DNA from: Capra hircus
Taxonomy: Eukaryota > Chordata > Mammalia > Artiodactyla > Bovidae
NCBI RefSeq assembly: GCF_001704415.2
Contig: NC_030816.1
Coordinates: 83,702,713 to 83,766,712 of the forward strand
Reading direction: 5' to 3'
DNA length: 64,000 nucleotides
Both the position numbers and the translations under genes were made by a program. This document shows, in pieces, positions 34,895 through 47,254 of the stretch. How positions within the stretch are numbered: the stretch's first letter is position 1; the number at the start of each line of letters is the position of its first letter. The notes below the pieces were generated by a model that saw only the letters and a list, made by a program, of their open reading frames with translations, was not told where the DNA came from and did not search any database.

Positions 34895-35610
34895 CGGTTC
34901 TTTCGGGCATATTTGAGGGTTCCCCTTTGAAAGAGTTACTAAATTCAGCATTAAAGCTGATATCTATTGGGGAAAAAAAAAGTTTGACAACCACCACCAC
35001 CAAAAAAAAAAATCTCTAAAAGCCATTTTTTAGGGCATCAGTATTTTACAGTCTAAATAAAGTTGCACTTTACCTTAAATTGAACTAACTGATAAAATCC
35101 ATGTTTGGTGGGGAAGTCAGAGTGTATTAAAGAATAAGATGTTTACAGTGAGAATTATGTGCACTGTGGTTTAAAGTAACTGTGCTCAAATGGATTAATG
35201 TCATTTCTGAAGTTACTAGTTGGCAAAGTTCTATTCTGTCTATAAGGCAGGCCATTAGCAGCCGTGACATTGGGAGAATGGTGATTTCAAGGTTCCAGCC
35301 AAGAATCTGCCTTAGAAATGGCTGGCTCAGAGAGAGTTGATTAATTCTGGGTGGAATGACTTCTAAGAAATTGCTATACTTGGTAGCCAGTCTCTAAGAG
35401 TACTCTTATCTGAGTGCTAAGCATCTCCTGGCTAGATTCTGAAGTCAGCAAGAAGGATTAAGTTGGTATTAAAGCCAGTGGAGGTTCTCCCAGGAATGTG
35501 TGTGGACAGTGCATTGGCCAATGTCAGCAACCCTGGTAGGAAGAAGCAGGAGGCTGTTCTTCCTGGAACCAGTTCTGTGACCTTGAGCAAGTCCCTTACT
35601 TCTCCAGGTC
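34895..35610. other. Intergenic, no gene seen
   Basis: A runs at 34973-34981 and 35003-35011. A short MIR-like phrase at 35574-35602 (TCTGTGACCTTGAGCAAGTC) abuts a BovB. Confidence 0.4.
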
Positions 35611-36114
35611 CTGTTGTTGTTTAGTCACTAAGTCATGTCTGACTCTTTGTGACCCTAGGGACACACCAGGCCTCCCATCCTTCCCCATCTCCCGGAGTTT
35701 GCTCAAACTCGTGTCCATTGAGTCAGTGATGCCATCCAACCATCTCATCCTCTGCCGTCCCCTTCTCCTCCTGCCAACAATCTGTCCCAGCATCAGGGTC
35801 TTTTCCAATGAGTCAGGTCTTTGCATCAGGTGGCCAAATTATTGGAGCTTCAGCTTTGGCTTCAATTCTTCCAGTCAATATTCAGGACTGATTTCCTTTA
35901 CGATTGACTGGTTTGAACTCCTTGCAATCCAAGGGACTCTCAAGAGTCTTCTCCAGCTCCAGTTGAAAAGTACCAATTCTTTCAAGGCACTCAGCATTCT
36001 TTATGGTCCAACTCTCACATCTGTAACTTTGACTAGATGGACCTTTGAGAGCTAAGTGATGTCTCTGCTTTTTAATATGCTGTCTAGTTTTGTCATAACT
36101 TTTCTTCCAAGGAA
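35611..36114 (-). mobile_element. BovB 3' end
   Basis: Reverse fragment of about 500 bp with internal deletions (GACCCTAGGGACACACCAGG near the tail). Confidence 0.87.
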
Positions 36115-36821
36115 CATTTCAGTCCTAAATGCTCTGATGTATTAACCTTGGGAAGGTAGTTACGAGTATTAAGTAGGAGAGGTTTTTCTGATGAGAAAAA
36201 TAAAAACACGTATTCAACAGTCTAGACTTTCTAACATGCAGTTGAATTATTTCTCTGCATTCATGCTATCAGACTGTAATCACTTAGATTACGGCGACTG
36301 GAACAGAGTGGAGTGATTCAGGAAAGGTTTGTGAAATAGGCAAGTTCCTGAACTTAGGGGGAAGGGAGGAGCCTGACCTGAAATGGGAGGGGTTTTCCAG
36401 GCAGGGATTAGCTCATCTGGCGCCTTGGAGGAGCAGTGAGTGGGAGGAAGAGTGGGCGCTGAGGTTTGGGGGACAAGAGAAAGACAGAAGCTAAGGCCAT
36501 GGTAAAAATGCTTCTCTTGCTAAAATAGATACACACAGACATTTTGAAAATAAGAACGGTGGACTTGAGCAAGAAATCTGCCGGTCTGTCAGTTCCAGTT
36601 GATTGTACATCACAAAACAGGAAAATAAAATTCAGAACTACGAAGACTGGCATAGTGTAGCCAGCAAGATGCTCAAAAGCCAAAAAAACAAAAACAAAAA
36701 AAAAACAAAGAAACAAGAATAAAATAATCTTCTATTAGTCTGACTTGTAAAAGGAAGAGGTGGCTACCAGAAATTGTTGGAATCATCTCAGGATTTAGAC
36801 ATAGAACATAGGTAGCTTTTA
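36115..36821. other. Intergenic, no gene seen
   Basis: Contains an A-rich tract with CAAAAACAAA units at 36679-36715. Nothing else recognised. Confidence 0.35.
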
Positions 36822-37366
36822 AAAGTGTGGTACATATACACAATGGAGTATTACTCAGCCGTTAAAAAGAATTCATTTGAATCAGTTCTGATGAGATGGG
36901 TGAAACTGGAGCCAATTATACAGAGTGAAGTAAGCCAGAAAGAAAAACACCAATACAGTATACTAACACATATATATGGAATTTAGGAAGATGGCAATGA
37001 CGACCCTGTATGCAAGACAGGAAAAAAGACACAGATGTGTATAACGGACTTTTGGACTCAGAGGGAGAGGGAGAGGGTGGGATGATTTGGGAGAATGGGA
37101 ATTATAACATGTATACTGTCATGTAAGAATTGAATCGCCAGTCCATGTCTGACATAGGGTGCAGCTTGCTTGGGGCTGGTGCATGGGGATGACCCAGAGA
37201 GATGTTGTGGGGAGGGAGGTGGGAGGGGGGTTCAAGTTTGGGAACGCATGTAAGAATTAAAGATTTTAAAATTTAAAAAAAAATAAAAAATTAAAATTAA
37301 AAAAATAAAAATAAAAATAAAAAGATTCTAAAAAAATAAATAAATAAAAAAAAAAATAAGTTGAAT
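36822..37366 (+). mobile_element. Ruminant L1 3' end with A-rich tail
   Basis: Forward 5'-truncated L1. Landmarks are GGTACATATACACAATGGAG, ATTACTCAGCC, TAAGCCAGAAAGAAAAACAC and a GGGAGGTGGGAGGGGGGTTC block. It ends in about 90 bases of A-rich tail with AATAAAA units (37267-37358). Confidence 0.85.
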
Positions 37367-38336
37367 GGCATTTCCTCACATCCCTTCCGCATTTTGACAC
37401 AAATCAGCAAAAGCTGTCATGGACCAGCACCGTGATTTAACTGACCCACTTACAGACAGAGAAGCTGAACTCTAGGACTAATCACAGCATATGTTAATTT
37501 CCATGAGTTCTTCAGTTAACAGATCACTTTAGCAAGATCTCTGAAAATAAAAAGGATGTGTGTGTAAGCAGAGATGGTAGGGGATCTGTGGAGAAAGGGA
37601 ACCAAGTGTGGCTTTCTTGATATAGCCATTTTTGACCCAAGCCATTTTGGGGTCTAAGCATGGCGATAACGCTTGTACTTGAACAGGTCTCGGTGATTAG
37701 TGATCTTCAGGGAAGACAAGAATGTAGAAAAATACAATTGTCATCAAGCAGGAGAAACAACAATAGCAAAGACAATAAATCTGTTGTAAAGTTTCCCAGC
37801 TCTGTTCCAATAATGAAGAGTAACCTGAAGTGCTCAGCCACCAGGTCAACTGGAACCCTGTGGATGAAGATGCTGACCTTTTCTGATGCTCGTGACTTCC
37901 GTTAACTGAAGCTTTGTCAACCACCTAAGACAATTTATGGATATGCACATACCCTTAGCTTAAAACTTTCCCACTTTTGCTGTTCAGAGAGACACTGCTT
38001 TGGGAAAGATCTTGCTGTTCTCCTTCCTTGCTACAGGTAATGAATCCTTCTTTCTGTTCTTTAGCTTGGTTGTGTCTTGGCTTTGATGCTAAAAGCTTGA
38101 CTTCTGTGCACAAGTGCAGGGCCTAATCAAATCTCAGAGGCAGAGTTTTGGGTAGTTTTGGGTGAAGTAGAAAAGAATAGCCTTATAGGTTTGCCAGGCA
38201 ATGGGGGACACAGAGGGATCCTGCTCTTTAAAAATGATGTGTCCCAACCCAGGAGGATCTGATGAGGAGCTTTATAGCAACGGTGCAGGGGTGGGATTGC
38301 TGAAAAGATTAGTGTGTGTGCAGGGCCTGTGCGTAT
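37367..38336. other. Intergenic; possible old LTR end
   Basis: 37900-38095 has an LTR-like look, with TTGCTGTTCTCCTTCCTTGC followed by T-rich sequence and TTGGCTTTGATGCT. I cannot name a family, and no gene is supported. Confidence 0.25.
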
Positions 38337-38574
38337 GTACTTAGTTGCTCTGTATTACACACTTAGTTGACTCTTTGCAGACTTTCTTGTGTCTGACTCC
38401 TTGCAACCACTGGGCTGTCACCCACCAGGCTCCTTTGCCCATGGGGATGCTCCAGGTCAGAATACTGGAGAGAGTTGCATGCCCTTCTCCAAGGGATCTT
38501 CCCAACCCAGGAATGGAACCCAGGTCTCCCGCATTGCAGGTGGGTTCTTTACCATCTGAGTTATCAGGGAAGCC
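38337..38574 (-). mobile_element. Bov-tA SINE
   Basis: Reverse copy with a disrupted tail region near 38350-38385. The head GGGCTTCCCTGATAACTCAG reads from 38574. Confidence 0.82.
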
Positions 38575-38688
38575 CATGAATATTGGAGTGGGTAACCCAT
38601 CCCTTCTCCAGAGGATCTTCCTGACCCAGGAATCAAACCTGGGTCTTCTGTACTGCAGGCATATTCTTGACTAGCTGAGCTACCTCTA
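38575..38688 (-). mobile_element. Partial second Bov-tA in tandem
   Basis: About 110 bp of a second reverse SINE lies directly against the first, with the same orientation. It starts mid-body (ATATTGGAGTGGGTAACCC) and reaches a decayed head. Sequence divergence suggests two insertions, not a recent duplication. Confidence 0.75.
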
Positions 38689-38937
38689 ATCTGGTCCCAG
38701 GTAACTTTGATGAGCTTCTCTGGTTCCTTGAATATTGCCTCAAGTGGTCTTTCTCTTGTATGAAGAATGCTGACATCTTGAAGAACTTAAAGACATTGTT
38801 ATGTGTATCCATTGAGGTGGAACTAGGACCCTGCCCCAAGGCTGCACACTCGTTTCCTTACGGGAAAGAATATGACCAGGACTCGTGGAGTGGGGTCAAC
38901 AGGGTCAATGATCCTCCAAATATATTTTTAGTTTGTT

Positions 38938-39495
38938 TGAGATAAACTCACCATCATAACGATGTTCAAGTCTGCAATTCGGTGGCTTTAAGTGCATTCA
39001 AAATGTTGTGCAACCATCACCATTGGCCAATTCCGGAATATTGCCCTCATCCTCTAAAGAAACCGTGTGTACCTCCCAATTCCCTCATCCTCCCATGCCC
39101 TGGAAGCCACTAATTTACTTTCTGCCTCTACAGATGTGCCTGTTCTGAACATTTCATATATTTGGAATCTTACAAAATGTGGCTTTTGTATCCGGCTTCT
39201 GTCACTTAGCATAAAGTTTTACAGGTTCATCCATGTCAGGTCACCTATGTGCCAGGGCACTAAGAATTACACCTATGTTTCTTCTGAGAAATGTATAGCC
39301 TAGCTCTCATGTTTAGGTCTTTGATTCATTTTGAGTTAATTTTGTATATGATATGAAATAGGGATCCAAAGTTAGGTTATACTTTTGCAAGTAACCATTC
39401 AGTTGTTCCAGCATCATCTGTTGAAAGGCTATTCTTTTCTCCACTGAATGGTCTTGGCACCCTTGACAAAAATCCATTATCCATAGATGATATCA
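38938..39495 (-). mobile_element. Old L1M 3' region
   Basis: Antisense landmarks are GTTGTGCAACCATCACCATT, CTGGAAGCCACTAATTTACT and GGCTTCTGTCACTTAGCATA. After a junction near 39300 come TTTGATTCATTTTGAGTTAA and AATGGTCTTGGCACCCTTGA. These are two L1M parts, probably from separate insertions. Confidence 0.65.
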
Positions 39496-39857
39496 CCCAT
39501 GTCTGCACTCCAGACAGCAAGAAGAAGAAAAGAAGAAAGAAAGGCACATCAAATCTCTTTCGAGGAGACTTCCTGAGACTTCCTACCCAATCAACTAGCA
39601 TCTCCTTGGACAGAACTGGGTCCACGGCTGTACATTTCTGCAGAGGAGACTGGGGGATGTGGTCATTACTCCAATTGTTAGAACTCACTGCAAATTTTAC
39701 TTTTTCATTCATATACTGCATATATTAGGAGCCATTGATAGATTCATATAAATTTATAACTTCAATAAACTTAAAAGAAAGATATTAATTAAATATAAAA
39801 CAGGCATGTAATAGAGACAATCAGCCTCGCTAAAACAAATTCTTTCAAGACTCTAAT
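39496..39857. other. Intergenic, no gene seen
   Basis: Nothing recognised; AT-rich toward the right. Confidence 0.35.
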
Positions 39858-40062
39858 AAGTGTTAGTCACTCAGTTGTGTCTAACTCTTTACAACCCCAT
39901 GGACTGTAGCTCGCCAGACTCCTCTGTCCATGGAATTCTCCAGGCAAGAGTACTGAAGTGTGGTGCTGTTCCCTTCTCCAGGGGATCTTCCTGATCCAGG
40001 GATTGAACCCAGGTCTCCTGCATTGCAGGCAGACTCTTTACTGTCTGAGCCATCAGGGAAGC
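39858..40062 (-). mobile_element. Bov-tA SINE
   Basis: Reverse copy. A short AAGTGTT phrase flanks it at 39858-39864 and 40064-40070. Confidence 0.87.
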
Positions 40063-40624
40063 AAAGTGTTCAAAACTTTAGTTAGATTAATGAAGAAAAA
40101 TAGAGTTGATGAAAAGGGGGCCAGAATGACAGACGCTGGGGTGGAATTTCCTCCTGCCTTGGAGATGCAGTCTCTCTGCTTTCTGTTAAACTACCCGTTA
40201 AACTCCTAACATCAGCCATACGTGTGCCCTCCCCTCTGCCCACAGCCCGCTTTGCCTGGGTCTTCATTATCGCATCTGAGCTGTTGCCTTGCCCCGACCT
40301 GCCCAGCCCTCCTCCATCCCGCCTCCACTGTGCTTTTCACGTGCTGCTGGCCTGCAAGAGGTCTTCCACCACGACCCTGTCCCAAGACCTTCTTGCTCTG
40401 AAACCGATTATTTCTTTTCACCTCAGTTTTCTCTACATCCATTAAAATACTCTCCATTCTCCAAATTCATCCCAGAGATTTCCAGCCTCCACAATTTTGC
40501 TGATGCTTCTCCCTCCAGTTTTCTTCTCAGAGAACCCAAATGTCACCCAGCAAAACCGCACTATTTCTATCAAGTCTTCAACTTGAAAATTAGACTTCTT
40601 TCACTTGATACTTACAGTAATTTT
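40063..40624. other. Intergenic, no gene seen
   Basis: Nothing recognised. Confidence 0.35.
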
Positions 40625-41050
40625 GTGTCTGTTTTATTTTGATACAATCTCAGACATACAGAAAAGTTGTAAGAATAACAAACAAGTCTGTGTACCATTT
40701 CTCAGATTTACCAGTTATTTATACTTTGCCTTATTTTCTCTCCCTCCCCACACACACTCTTTATGAACCATTTGAAAAGAAGTTGGAGACATGCTGCCTC
40801 CTGTCCCTTAAATACTTCTGCATGTATTTCCTATGAACAAGGACATTTTCTTATATATAACCCTGGTGCAATTATCCAAGTCAGAACGTTCAACACTGAT
40901 GCTATACTACTATCTAACCCAAAGTCTTTATTCCAGCATCACCAGTTGTTGCGATGATGTCCTCCATAGCTATTTTTCCAGTCCAGGACCATGCCCTGCC
41001 CTTAGTTATTGCATTTCTGGTCTCCTTTACTCTAGATTAGTTCTTTTGTT
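40625..41050. mobile_element. Old L1M remnant
   Basis: Diverged L1M sequence: ACAGAAAAGTTGTAAGAATA, TATATAACCCTGGTGCAATT, CCAGCATCACCAGTTGTTGC and CCAGGACCATGCCCTGC. The same family appears at 59795-59945. Orientation not settled. Confidence 0.5.
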
Positions 41051-42054
41051 TGTCTTCCTGCTAGGGCTGTGACCAAACGTGTCACACAGAACTTAACAAC
41101 TTCGCTCTCATACAATGGTTATTTGTACACATTCCTTACTTCCTCTTCCAACCTTTGTGCTCCTTCACGGGGTTATCAATGTGTCACACAACTTTTAAGC
41201 TTGCCCGGCACTTACCAAAGTACCCAACACTCAGTAGATTTATTATGAACAGAATGACCGCTGTTTCTGTGCTTGGAGGATTTAACTTGTAGGAAGACTT
41301 CCTGGCTCTACAGGATCTCCCACGATTAACGAGGCACTTGGAAATCAAAGATTGGTCCCTAAATAGAGAAGGTGGTAGGCTGAGGCAGAAAAAGAAGATT
41401 TTCCTAATATTCCCATGAAATTAAGGCTCTCCCAACTCTGAGTCCTTCTGTGCCATGGATTCCAGCCTCTCTAGTCCTCTTAGGAACTGTCAACCCACCT
41501 TCCTTCTTTTCTAGGTTTAGTTTATGTTCAGTCTTTTCCTTGAACTATATCTTTTCTCTTAACATTAAACACGTTCGATAGTCTCATCTTAAAATAAAGC
41601 TCTCTGCCGCTCAGTCTTACTTCTTTCTATCTCTCTATCAATAGCTGTATCACCCACTCTGATGGACAGTTTCCAGACCTTGTCTTATGTGACCTTTCAG
41701 CACTTCCGAACATTCTTGAGCAATTTTTTCTTCTGAAAACACTGTCTTATTTTGGATTCTCAGACACTACCCTCCTGGGTTTCATCCTTCATTTACCGGT
41801 TTCTTTTGAGGCTCTTTCCTCTCCACCCAGACATTACGCATGGGAGTTCCTCAATTCGAGGCTCTTTCTCTTTGCACTTTGCACTTAACACTTTCCTCCT
41901 TGTAATCTCATCATTGTCTGTGACTTCAGTTGGCGTCTGTAAGTAAACGCCTCAAACTTCTCCAGCCTGACCTTTGACTTAGAGCTCCAGACCACCTTGA
42001 CTGCCTATTTCACATCTCCAGTAAGATGTCTTGAAGGCACCTCAACACAACATG
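41051..42054. other. Intergenic, no gene seen
   Basis: About 1 kb with no recognised repeat or gene. Confidence 0.35.
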
Positions 42055-42832
42055 TCTATATCGGTCAGCTACAGCTGCTAAAACAAACTGCCACAGACTG
42101 CATGGTTTAAACAAATTTATTTTCTCATAGTTGGACCATAAACAAGGCTGAATGCCAAAGAATTAATGCTTTTGAACTGTGGTGTTGGAAAAGACTTTTG
42201 AGAGTTCCTTGGACTGCAAGGAGATTAAACCAGTCAATCCTAAAGGAAATCAACCTTGAATAGTCACTGGAAGGACTGATGCTGAAGCTGAAACTCCAAT
42301 ACTTTGGCCACCTGATGTGAAGAGCTGGCTCATTGGCAAAGACCTTGATGCTGGGAAAGCTTGAAGGCAGGAGGAGAGGGTGAAGCCAAAGGATGAGATG
42401 GCTGGATGGCATCACTGATTCAATGGACATGAGTTTACGCTCTGGGAGATGGTGAAGGATAGGGAAGCCTGATGTGCTGTCCATTGGGTCACAAAGAGTC
42501 AGACACAACTGAGCGACTGAACAACAACAAGACATCTGAGATGAGAGTGTTGGCAGGAATGGTTTCTTTTGAGACCTCTCTCCTTAGTATGTGGACGGGT
42601 GCCTTCTCTGTGTTCTCACTTGGTCCTTCCTCTGTGTATGTCTGTGTCCTAATCTCCTCCTCTTATAAGGACACGAGTTATGCTGGATTAGGGTCCACTT
42701 ATATGATCTCATTTTAACTTATTTCCCTCTTTAAAGGACCCGTCTCCAAACACAATCACCCTCTGAGGTGCTGGAAGTTGGGGCTTCAACATATGAATTA
42801 GGAGACACAGTCTACCCCACAGTGTCTAACAC
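42055..42832 (-). mobile_element. MLT1 (ERVL-MaLR) LTR remnant split by BovB
   Basis: Antisense LTR. The left edge at 42055-42128 has CAGCTGCTAAAACAAACTGC, then TTTATTTTCTCATAGTT. The right part at 42530-42832 has a GAGACCTCTCTCCTTAGTAT block, CTCCTCTTATAAGGACACGA and TCAACATATGAATTAGG. It is non-coding. The BovB insertion at 42129-42529 fell near its 3' U5-like edge. Confidence 0.7.
42129..42529 (+). mobile_element. BovB 3' end in MLT1
   Basis: Forward fragment of about 400 bp ending GAGCGACTGAACAACAACAA, with several small deletions relative to other copies here. Confidence 0.88.
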
Positions 42833-43610
42833 CAGGTTTATTGTCTTTCCCTACAAATTTCCCATCTCAGTTAATAGCATCACCCTGCACCTAGTTCCAC
42901 AAACCAGAAGCCCAGGAACCATCTTTATGCCTTCCTCTCTTTCCTTAAGTCACCTACCAGCACTGGCTAACTGTTTATTGTAGTATCCCTGGGGTCATCT
43001 ATTTTGTCCATATCCATCTCTAAGACTCTCCAGGTAGAACACCTGTCTCACCAGGATTCTTGAAATAACCTCCTAATCGTTTTTCCTTCTTCCATAATCG
43101 GCCCTCTCCAGTCCATGCAGTAATAGTAGCTGCTGTGATCTTTTCCAAATGAAAACTGGATCTTCTTACTCCTCCAGTTAAAAGCACTGGATGGTTCCCC
43201 ATTGTCTTTAAGGCAAAAGCCAAAATCCTGAACCTGGCTCCAAAGCCTGGGGTGGTCCCTACAGTCCCACTGCCTCTACAGTCTCATCCTGAACCATGAA
43301 AGCTCCCCTTCTGCTCCAGAGTCCAGCCTCACCGACTCCTTCCAACTCCCACGAGCCTGTGTGTCCCGGTGGGAGACTCATCATTCAACTTCCCCCCCAG
43401 GAAGCACACTTGTCCCACCCCCTCCCCTACCCCAACTGCTCATCCTTCCCCTGACCTCTCAGCTCTCAGGGCATTTCCTCCTGAGTTCTTTCCTGTCCTG
43501 TCTACTTAGGCAGGATTTCATTATTATACCAGTGAAGAGATGGCTTTGCCTTCCTCTCTCTCGTCATTCCGAAGCCTGGCACCTAGTACATTTTAAAACA
43601 AGAGAAGGGT
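42833..43610. other. Intergenic, no gene seen
   Basis: C/T-rich sequence resembling old LINE-derived DNA in places, but nothing can be named. Confidence 0.3.
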
Positions 43611-43808
43611 GGGACTTTCCTGGTGGTTCAGTGGCTAAGACGCCCCTCTCCCAATGCAGGGGGCCCAGGTTTGATACCTGGTCAGGAAATTGGATCCCAC
43701 ATGCTGCAACTAAGAGTTCACGCGCCTCAGTTAAAGATCCCGCAAGACGCAGTGAAGACTAAAGGTTCCCTGTGCTGCAATGAAGACCCAGTGCAGCCAA
43801 ATAAATAC
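43611..43808 (+). mobile_element. CHR-type SINE
   Basis: Forward copy: head GGGACTTTCCTGGTGGTTCA, CHR body (CCCACATGCTGCAACTAAGA), then CAAATAAATACG and a T run. Confidence 0.8.
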
Positions 43809-43926
43809 GTTTTTTTTTTAAGAATTTTTTTGAAATTCCAGGTCAGAAGGAGATGGACAATGTTTGCACCTGGTAAAGTAGAGATGTGCTGATGGCAAGC
43901 TGACCTCCACAGCTCTGGGGATCCGA

Positions 43927-44128
43927 CTGGTTTGCAGATGCTTTAGTCAGTAAAGAATCCGCCTGCAATGCAGGAGACACAGGTTTGATCCCTGGGTCGG
44001 GAAGATCCCTTGAAGAAGGAAATGGCAACTCACTGTAGTATTCCTGCCTGGGGAATCCCATGAAGAGAGGAGCCTGGTGGCTACAGCCCATGGAGTCAGA
44101 CACGACTGAGCCGCTAAACCACCACCAC
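43927..44128 (+). mobile_element. Bov-tA SINE
   Basis: Forward copy with a diverged head and a CCACCACCA tail. Confidence 0.86.
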
Positions 44129-44437
44129 TCCTGGAGATGGAGCCGTGGTTGGGGGTGTTTCCTCCTCCGTCTCAGCCTCAGGGGTCTGCACCTCACACCC
44201 CTCTCCAGCAGCAGAGTCGAATGGAGAGAGAACAAGTGTCCACCCACACAGGAGGCCACACAAAAAGAGGGGAGGCCTTGGGGACCAGGAAAGAATGAAG
44301 TGATGTAAAGATCCAAGGGGGCTGGGGAAAGAAGGCGGAAGAGGGAAGGTCCTCGCAGATCCAGAATTAAGACATCTCTCGCTTCACGGGCTGTCTGCAA
44401 GCTCAGGGAAAGTGCAGAGAATGGTGTGTTGTGTAGA

Positions 44438-44637
44438 GAAAGTGAAACTGAAGTCGCTCAGTCGTGTCTGACTTTTTGCGACCTGTGGACTATAGCCCAC
44501 CAAGCTCCTCCGTCCATGGAATTCTCCAGGCAAGAATACTGGAGTGGGTTGCCATTTCCTTTTCCAGGGCATCTTCCTGACCCGGGGATCAAACCCAGGT
44601 CTCTCATATTGCTTTAACCTCTGTACCACCAGGGAAG
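44438..44637 (-). mobile_element. Bov-tA SINE
   Basis: Reverse copy with short deletions in the tRNA-like part (CATATTGCTTTAACC). Confidence 0.86.
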
Positions 44638-45430
44638 CTGTTAACTATAAGAATCCATTCTCTCAGAAAACCTCCTATAGAGACACAGAACTTCAGATCC
44701 AAGTACTAACATCAGAGATTTCAAGGGAGGAAAGGAAGCCAGGTTGAAAGAAGAAGGGGAGGAGGCAGGAGGTGGGGTGCGAAAGGGGTGGCCTTACAGA
44801 CGTCTCCTGCCACCTACAGATACCCAGGCATTATGGGACTTTTCCCTGGGCCTCCAGAGAGGAGAGGACTGGAACTCGGCCCTACCAGAAATCAGACCAG
44901 ACCAGAACCAAAATTCGAGTTCTCTGCCAAGAGGAGGTGATCAGTCTCCAATCCTCAGCTCAGGCTGAGGGCCTTTCGACCAGATTCCTGCGTCCAGGAC
45001 CGGGGGACTAGAAAAACAGGGAAGGATAGGAAAGGTTAAGGAGAGGAAAGAGAGAGGGAAGGGGAGAGTTGTGTAGAGAAAGCAGTCCCAAGTTTCCATA
45101 ATTGCCTCTGAGCCAACATGACAGGCCTTGTTACACTCCGCAAACATGGCTTGGCCCCAGGCAGCTGCACACACTTTGGCCTTCCTGCAGAGGATGACGG
45201 GGATTAAAGAATGCAGCCAATCGGGAGCATGCTTTTATTGCTGATCCCACCACCTTCCTTCTTGTGTTACGGGTCACATACATCCTCTTGCTGCCCTGCC
45301 CACTTAACCACAGATAACTGAACCAGGTATGGATACCCGACTAATGACTCACAGATTCTCTTTTCTGTGAATTCAAAATTAGAACTCAGAGATATCAAAC
45401 TTTCTTTGATTTCTCGTTTTACTAGGCCTT
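44638..45430. other. Intergenic with polypurine tract
   Basis: Purine-rich runs at 44745-44790 and 45010-45068 (repeats like GGAAAGAGAGAGGGAAGGGG). No gene seen. Confidence 0.4.
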
Positions 45431-45440
45431 AGAGATTAGG

Positions 45441-45573
45441 AGAAGGAAATGGCAACCCACTCCAGTGTTCTTGCCTGGAGAATCCCAGGGACAGGGGAGC
45501 CTGGTGGGCTGCTGTCTATGGGGTTGCACAGAGTCGGACACGACTGAAGAGACTTAGCAGCAGCCGCAGCAGC
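45441..45573 (+). mobile_element. Bov-A monomer with perfect 10-bp duplication
   Basis: A single A-type monomer, the right half of Bov-A2, ending in a GCAGCAGCCGCAGCAGCAG tail. AGAGATTAGG at 45431-45440 is repeated exactly at 45574-45583, so the half-element inserted as such, presumably 5'-truncated. Confidence 0.92.
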
Positions 45574-45583
45574 AGAGATTAGG

Positions 45584-45992
45584 CAGATGCATTTGCTCCG
45601 CAGATCAAGAAGCGAACAAAGCAGGTCTGTGAAAAGTGAGAGAAGGTTGGGCAGACATACAATGATTAAGCAGTAACTGCATCTTCGAGAAAGAGAGAGA
45701 GAATGAATAGATGCTCTGCTGGCTGATAGCTTACAGCGTCCAGTTCCAGGCTTTACAGTTCTCGGTTCTAATCTTGCATTCGGCTCCAGTATTTTACCTG
45801 CCCTAGGTCTCTATCTCCATGAGCTGTTCCTCTTTTTTCTGATAAAATCTCCTTTCAGCTCCAGCTAATTTCAGTGAATTTCTGTTTTTATAAACAAAAT
45901 AATCTGTTACGTAGACCAGTAATCTCTGAGTTGGTTTCCATTACTTAGCACCAGTAATAATCTGAGGTTTGTAGCCAACAATTTTATGATGT
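45584..45992. other. Intergenic, no gene seen
   Basis: Nothing recognised. Confidence 0.35.
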
Positions 45993-47106
45993 ATTGTTGT
46001 TGTTCAGTCACTCAGTTTTGTCTGACTCTTTGCGACCCCATGGACTGCAGCATGCCAGGCTTCCCTGTCCTTCACCATCTCCTGGAGCTTGCTCAAACTC
46101 AAGTCCGTTGAGTCTGTGATGCCATCTTTCAAAGTATCAGGATCTTTTCTAACGAGTCAGCTCTTTGCATCAGGTGGCCTAAGTGTTGGAGCTTCAGCTT
46201 CAGTATTCTTCAGTATCCTTCCAATGAATATTCAGGACCGATTTCCTTTAGGATTGACTGGTTTGCTCTCCTTTCAGTCCAAGGGACTAAGAGTCTTCTC
46301 CAACACCATGGTTCAATAGCATCAATTCTTCAGCGTTCAGCCCTCCTTGTGGTCCAGTTCTCACAACCATACATGACTATTGGAAAAAGCATAGCTTTGA
46401 CTATATGGATCTTTGTTGGCAAAGTAATGTCTCTGCTTTTTAATATGCTGTATAGCTTGGTCATAGCTTTTCTTCCAAGGAGCAAGTGTCTTTTAATTTC
46501 ATGGCTGTAGTCACCATCTGCAGTGATTTTGGAGCCCCAGAAAATAAAGTCTGCCACTGTTTCTCCATCTATTTCCCATGAAGTGATGGGACCAGATGCC
46601 ATGATCTTAGTTTTCTGAATGTTGAGTTTTAAGCCAACTTTTTCACTCTCTTCTTTCACTTTCATCAAGAGGTTCTCTATTCCTCTTCACTTTCTGCCAT
46701 AAGGGTGGTGTCATCTGCACATCTGAGGTTATTGATATTTCTGCCGGCAAACTTGATTCCTGCTTGTGTTTCATCCAGGTGTACAAGATGTACTCTGCAT
46801 ATAAGATAAATAAGCAAAGTGACAACATACAGCCTTGACATACTGCTCTCCCAATTTGGAACTAGTCTGTTGTTCCATGTCCGGTTCTAACTGTTGCTTC
46901 TTGACCCGCATACAAGTTTCTCAGGCAGGTAAAGTATTTCCATCTCTTGAAGAATTTCCCACAGTTTCTTGTGATCCACACAGTCAAAGGCTTTAGCATA
47001 GTCAATGAAGCAGAAGTAGATATTTTTTTGGAATTCTCTTGCTTTTTCTGTGATCCAACAGATGTTGGCAATTTGATCTCTAATTCCTCTGCCTTTTCCA
47101 AATAGA
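45993..47106 (-). mobile_element. BovB LINE, 3' 1.1 kb
   Basis: Reverse copy with the 3' tail, C-terminus and palm domain. The catalytic YADD box reads CADD at 46721-46710, and frameshifts occur elsewhere, so it is dead. It ends near 47106, where A-rich sequence replaces the expected BovB continuation. Confidence 0.9.
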
Positions 47107-47254
47107 AAAAAGGTTTAAATTTAATTAATTTAATTTTAATTCCTTGTAACCCATCAAAACCAGCAAACAAAACAATGAACCCAGGTGGTGTGATTAAGAC
47201 AGAGCTGTAAGGTTGCTGTGCCAGAAATCCAGGAAGTCTTCAGGTTCAGTGTTG
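47107..47254. other. AT-rich spacer
   Basis: TTTAAATTTAATTAATTTAA-type sequence, then unique DNA. Confidence 0.4.

Noticed and set aside
34571..35003. Repetitive Gly/Ser/Gln/Val-rich proteins on the minus strand
   Set aside because: They are translations of the 19-bp minisatellite in different frames, without start context or splice support.
37900..38095. A second ERV LTR family
   Set aside because: Some LTR-like phrases occur, but I could not name a family or find matching ends, so it is only mentioned within the intergenic entry.
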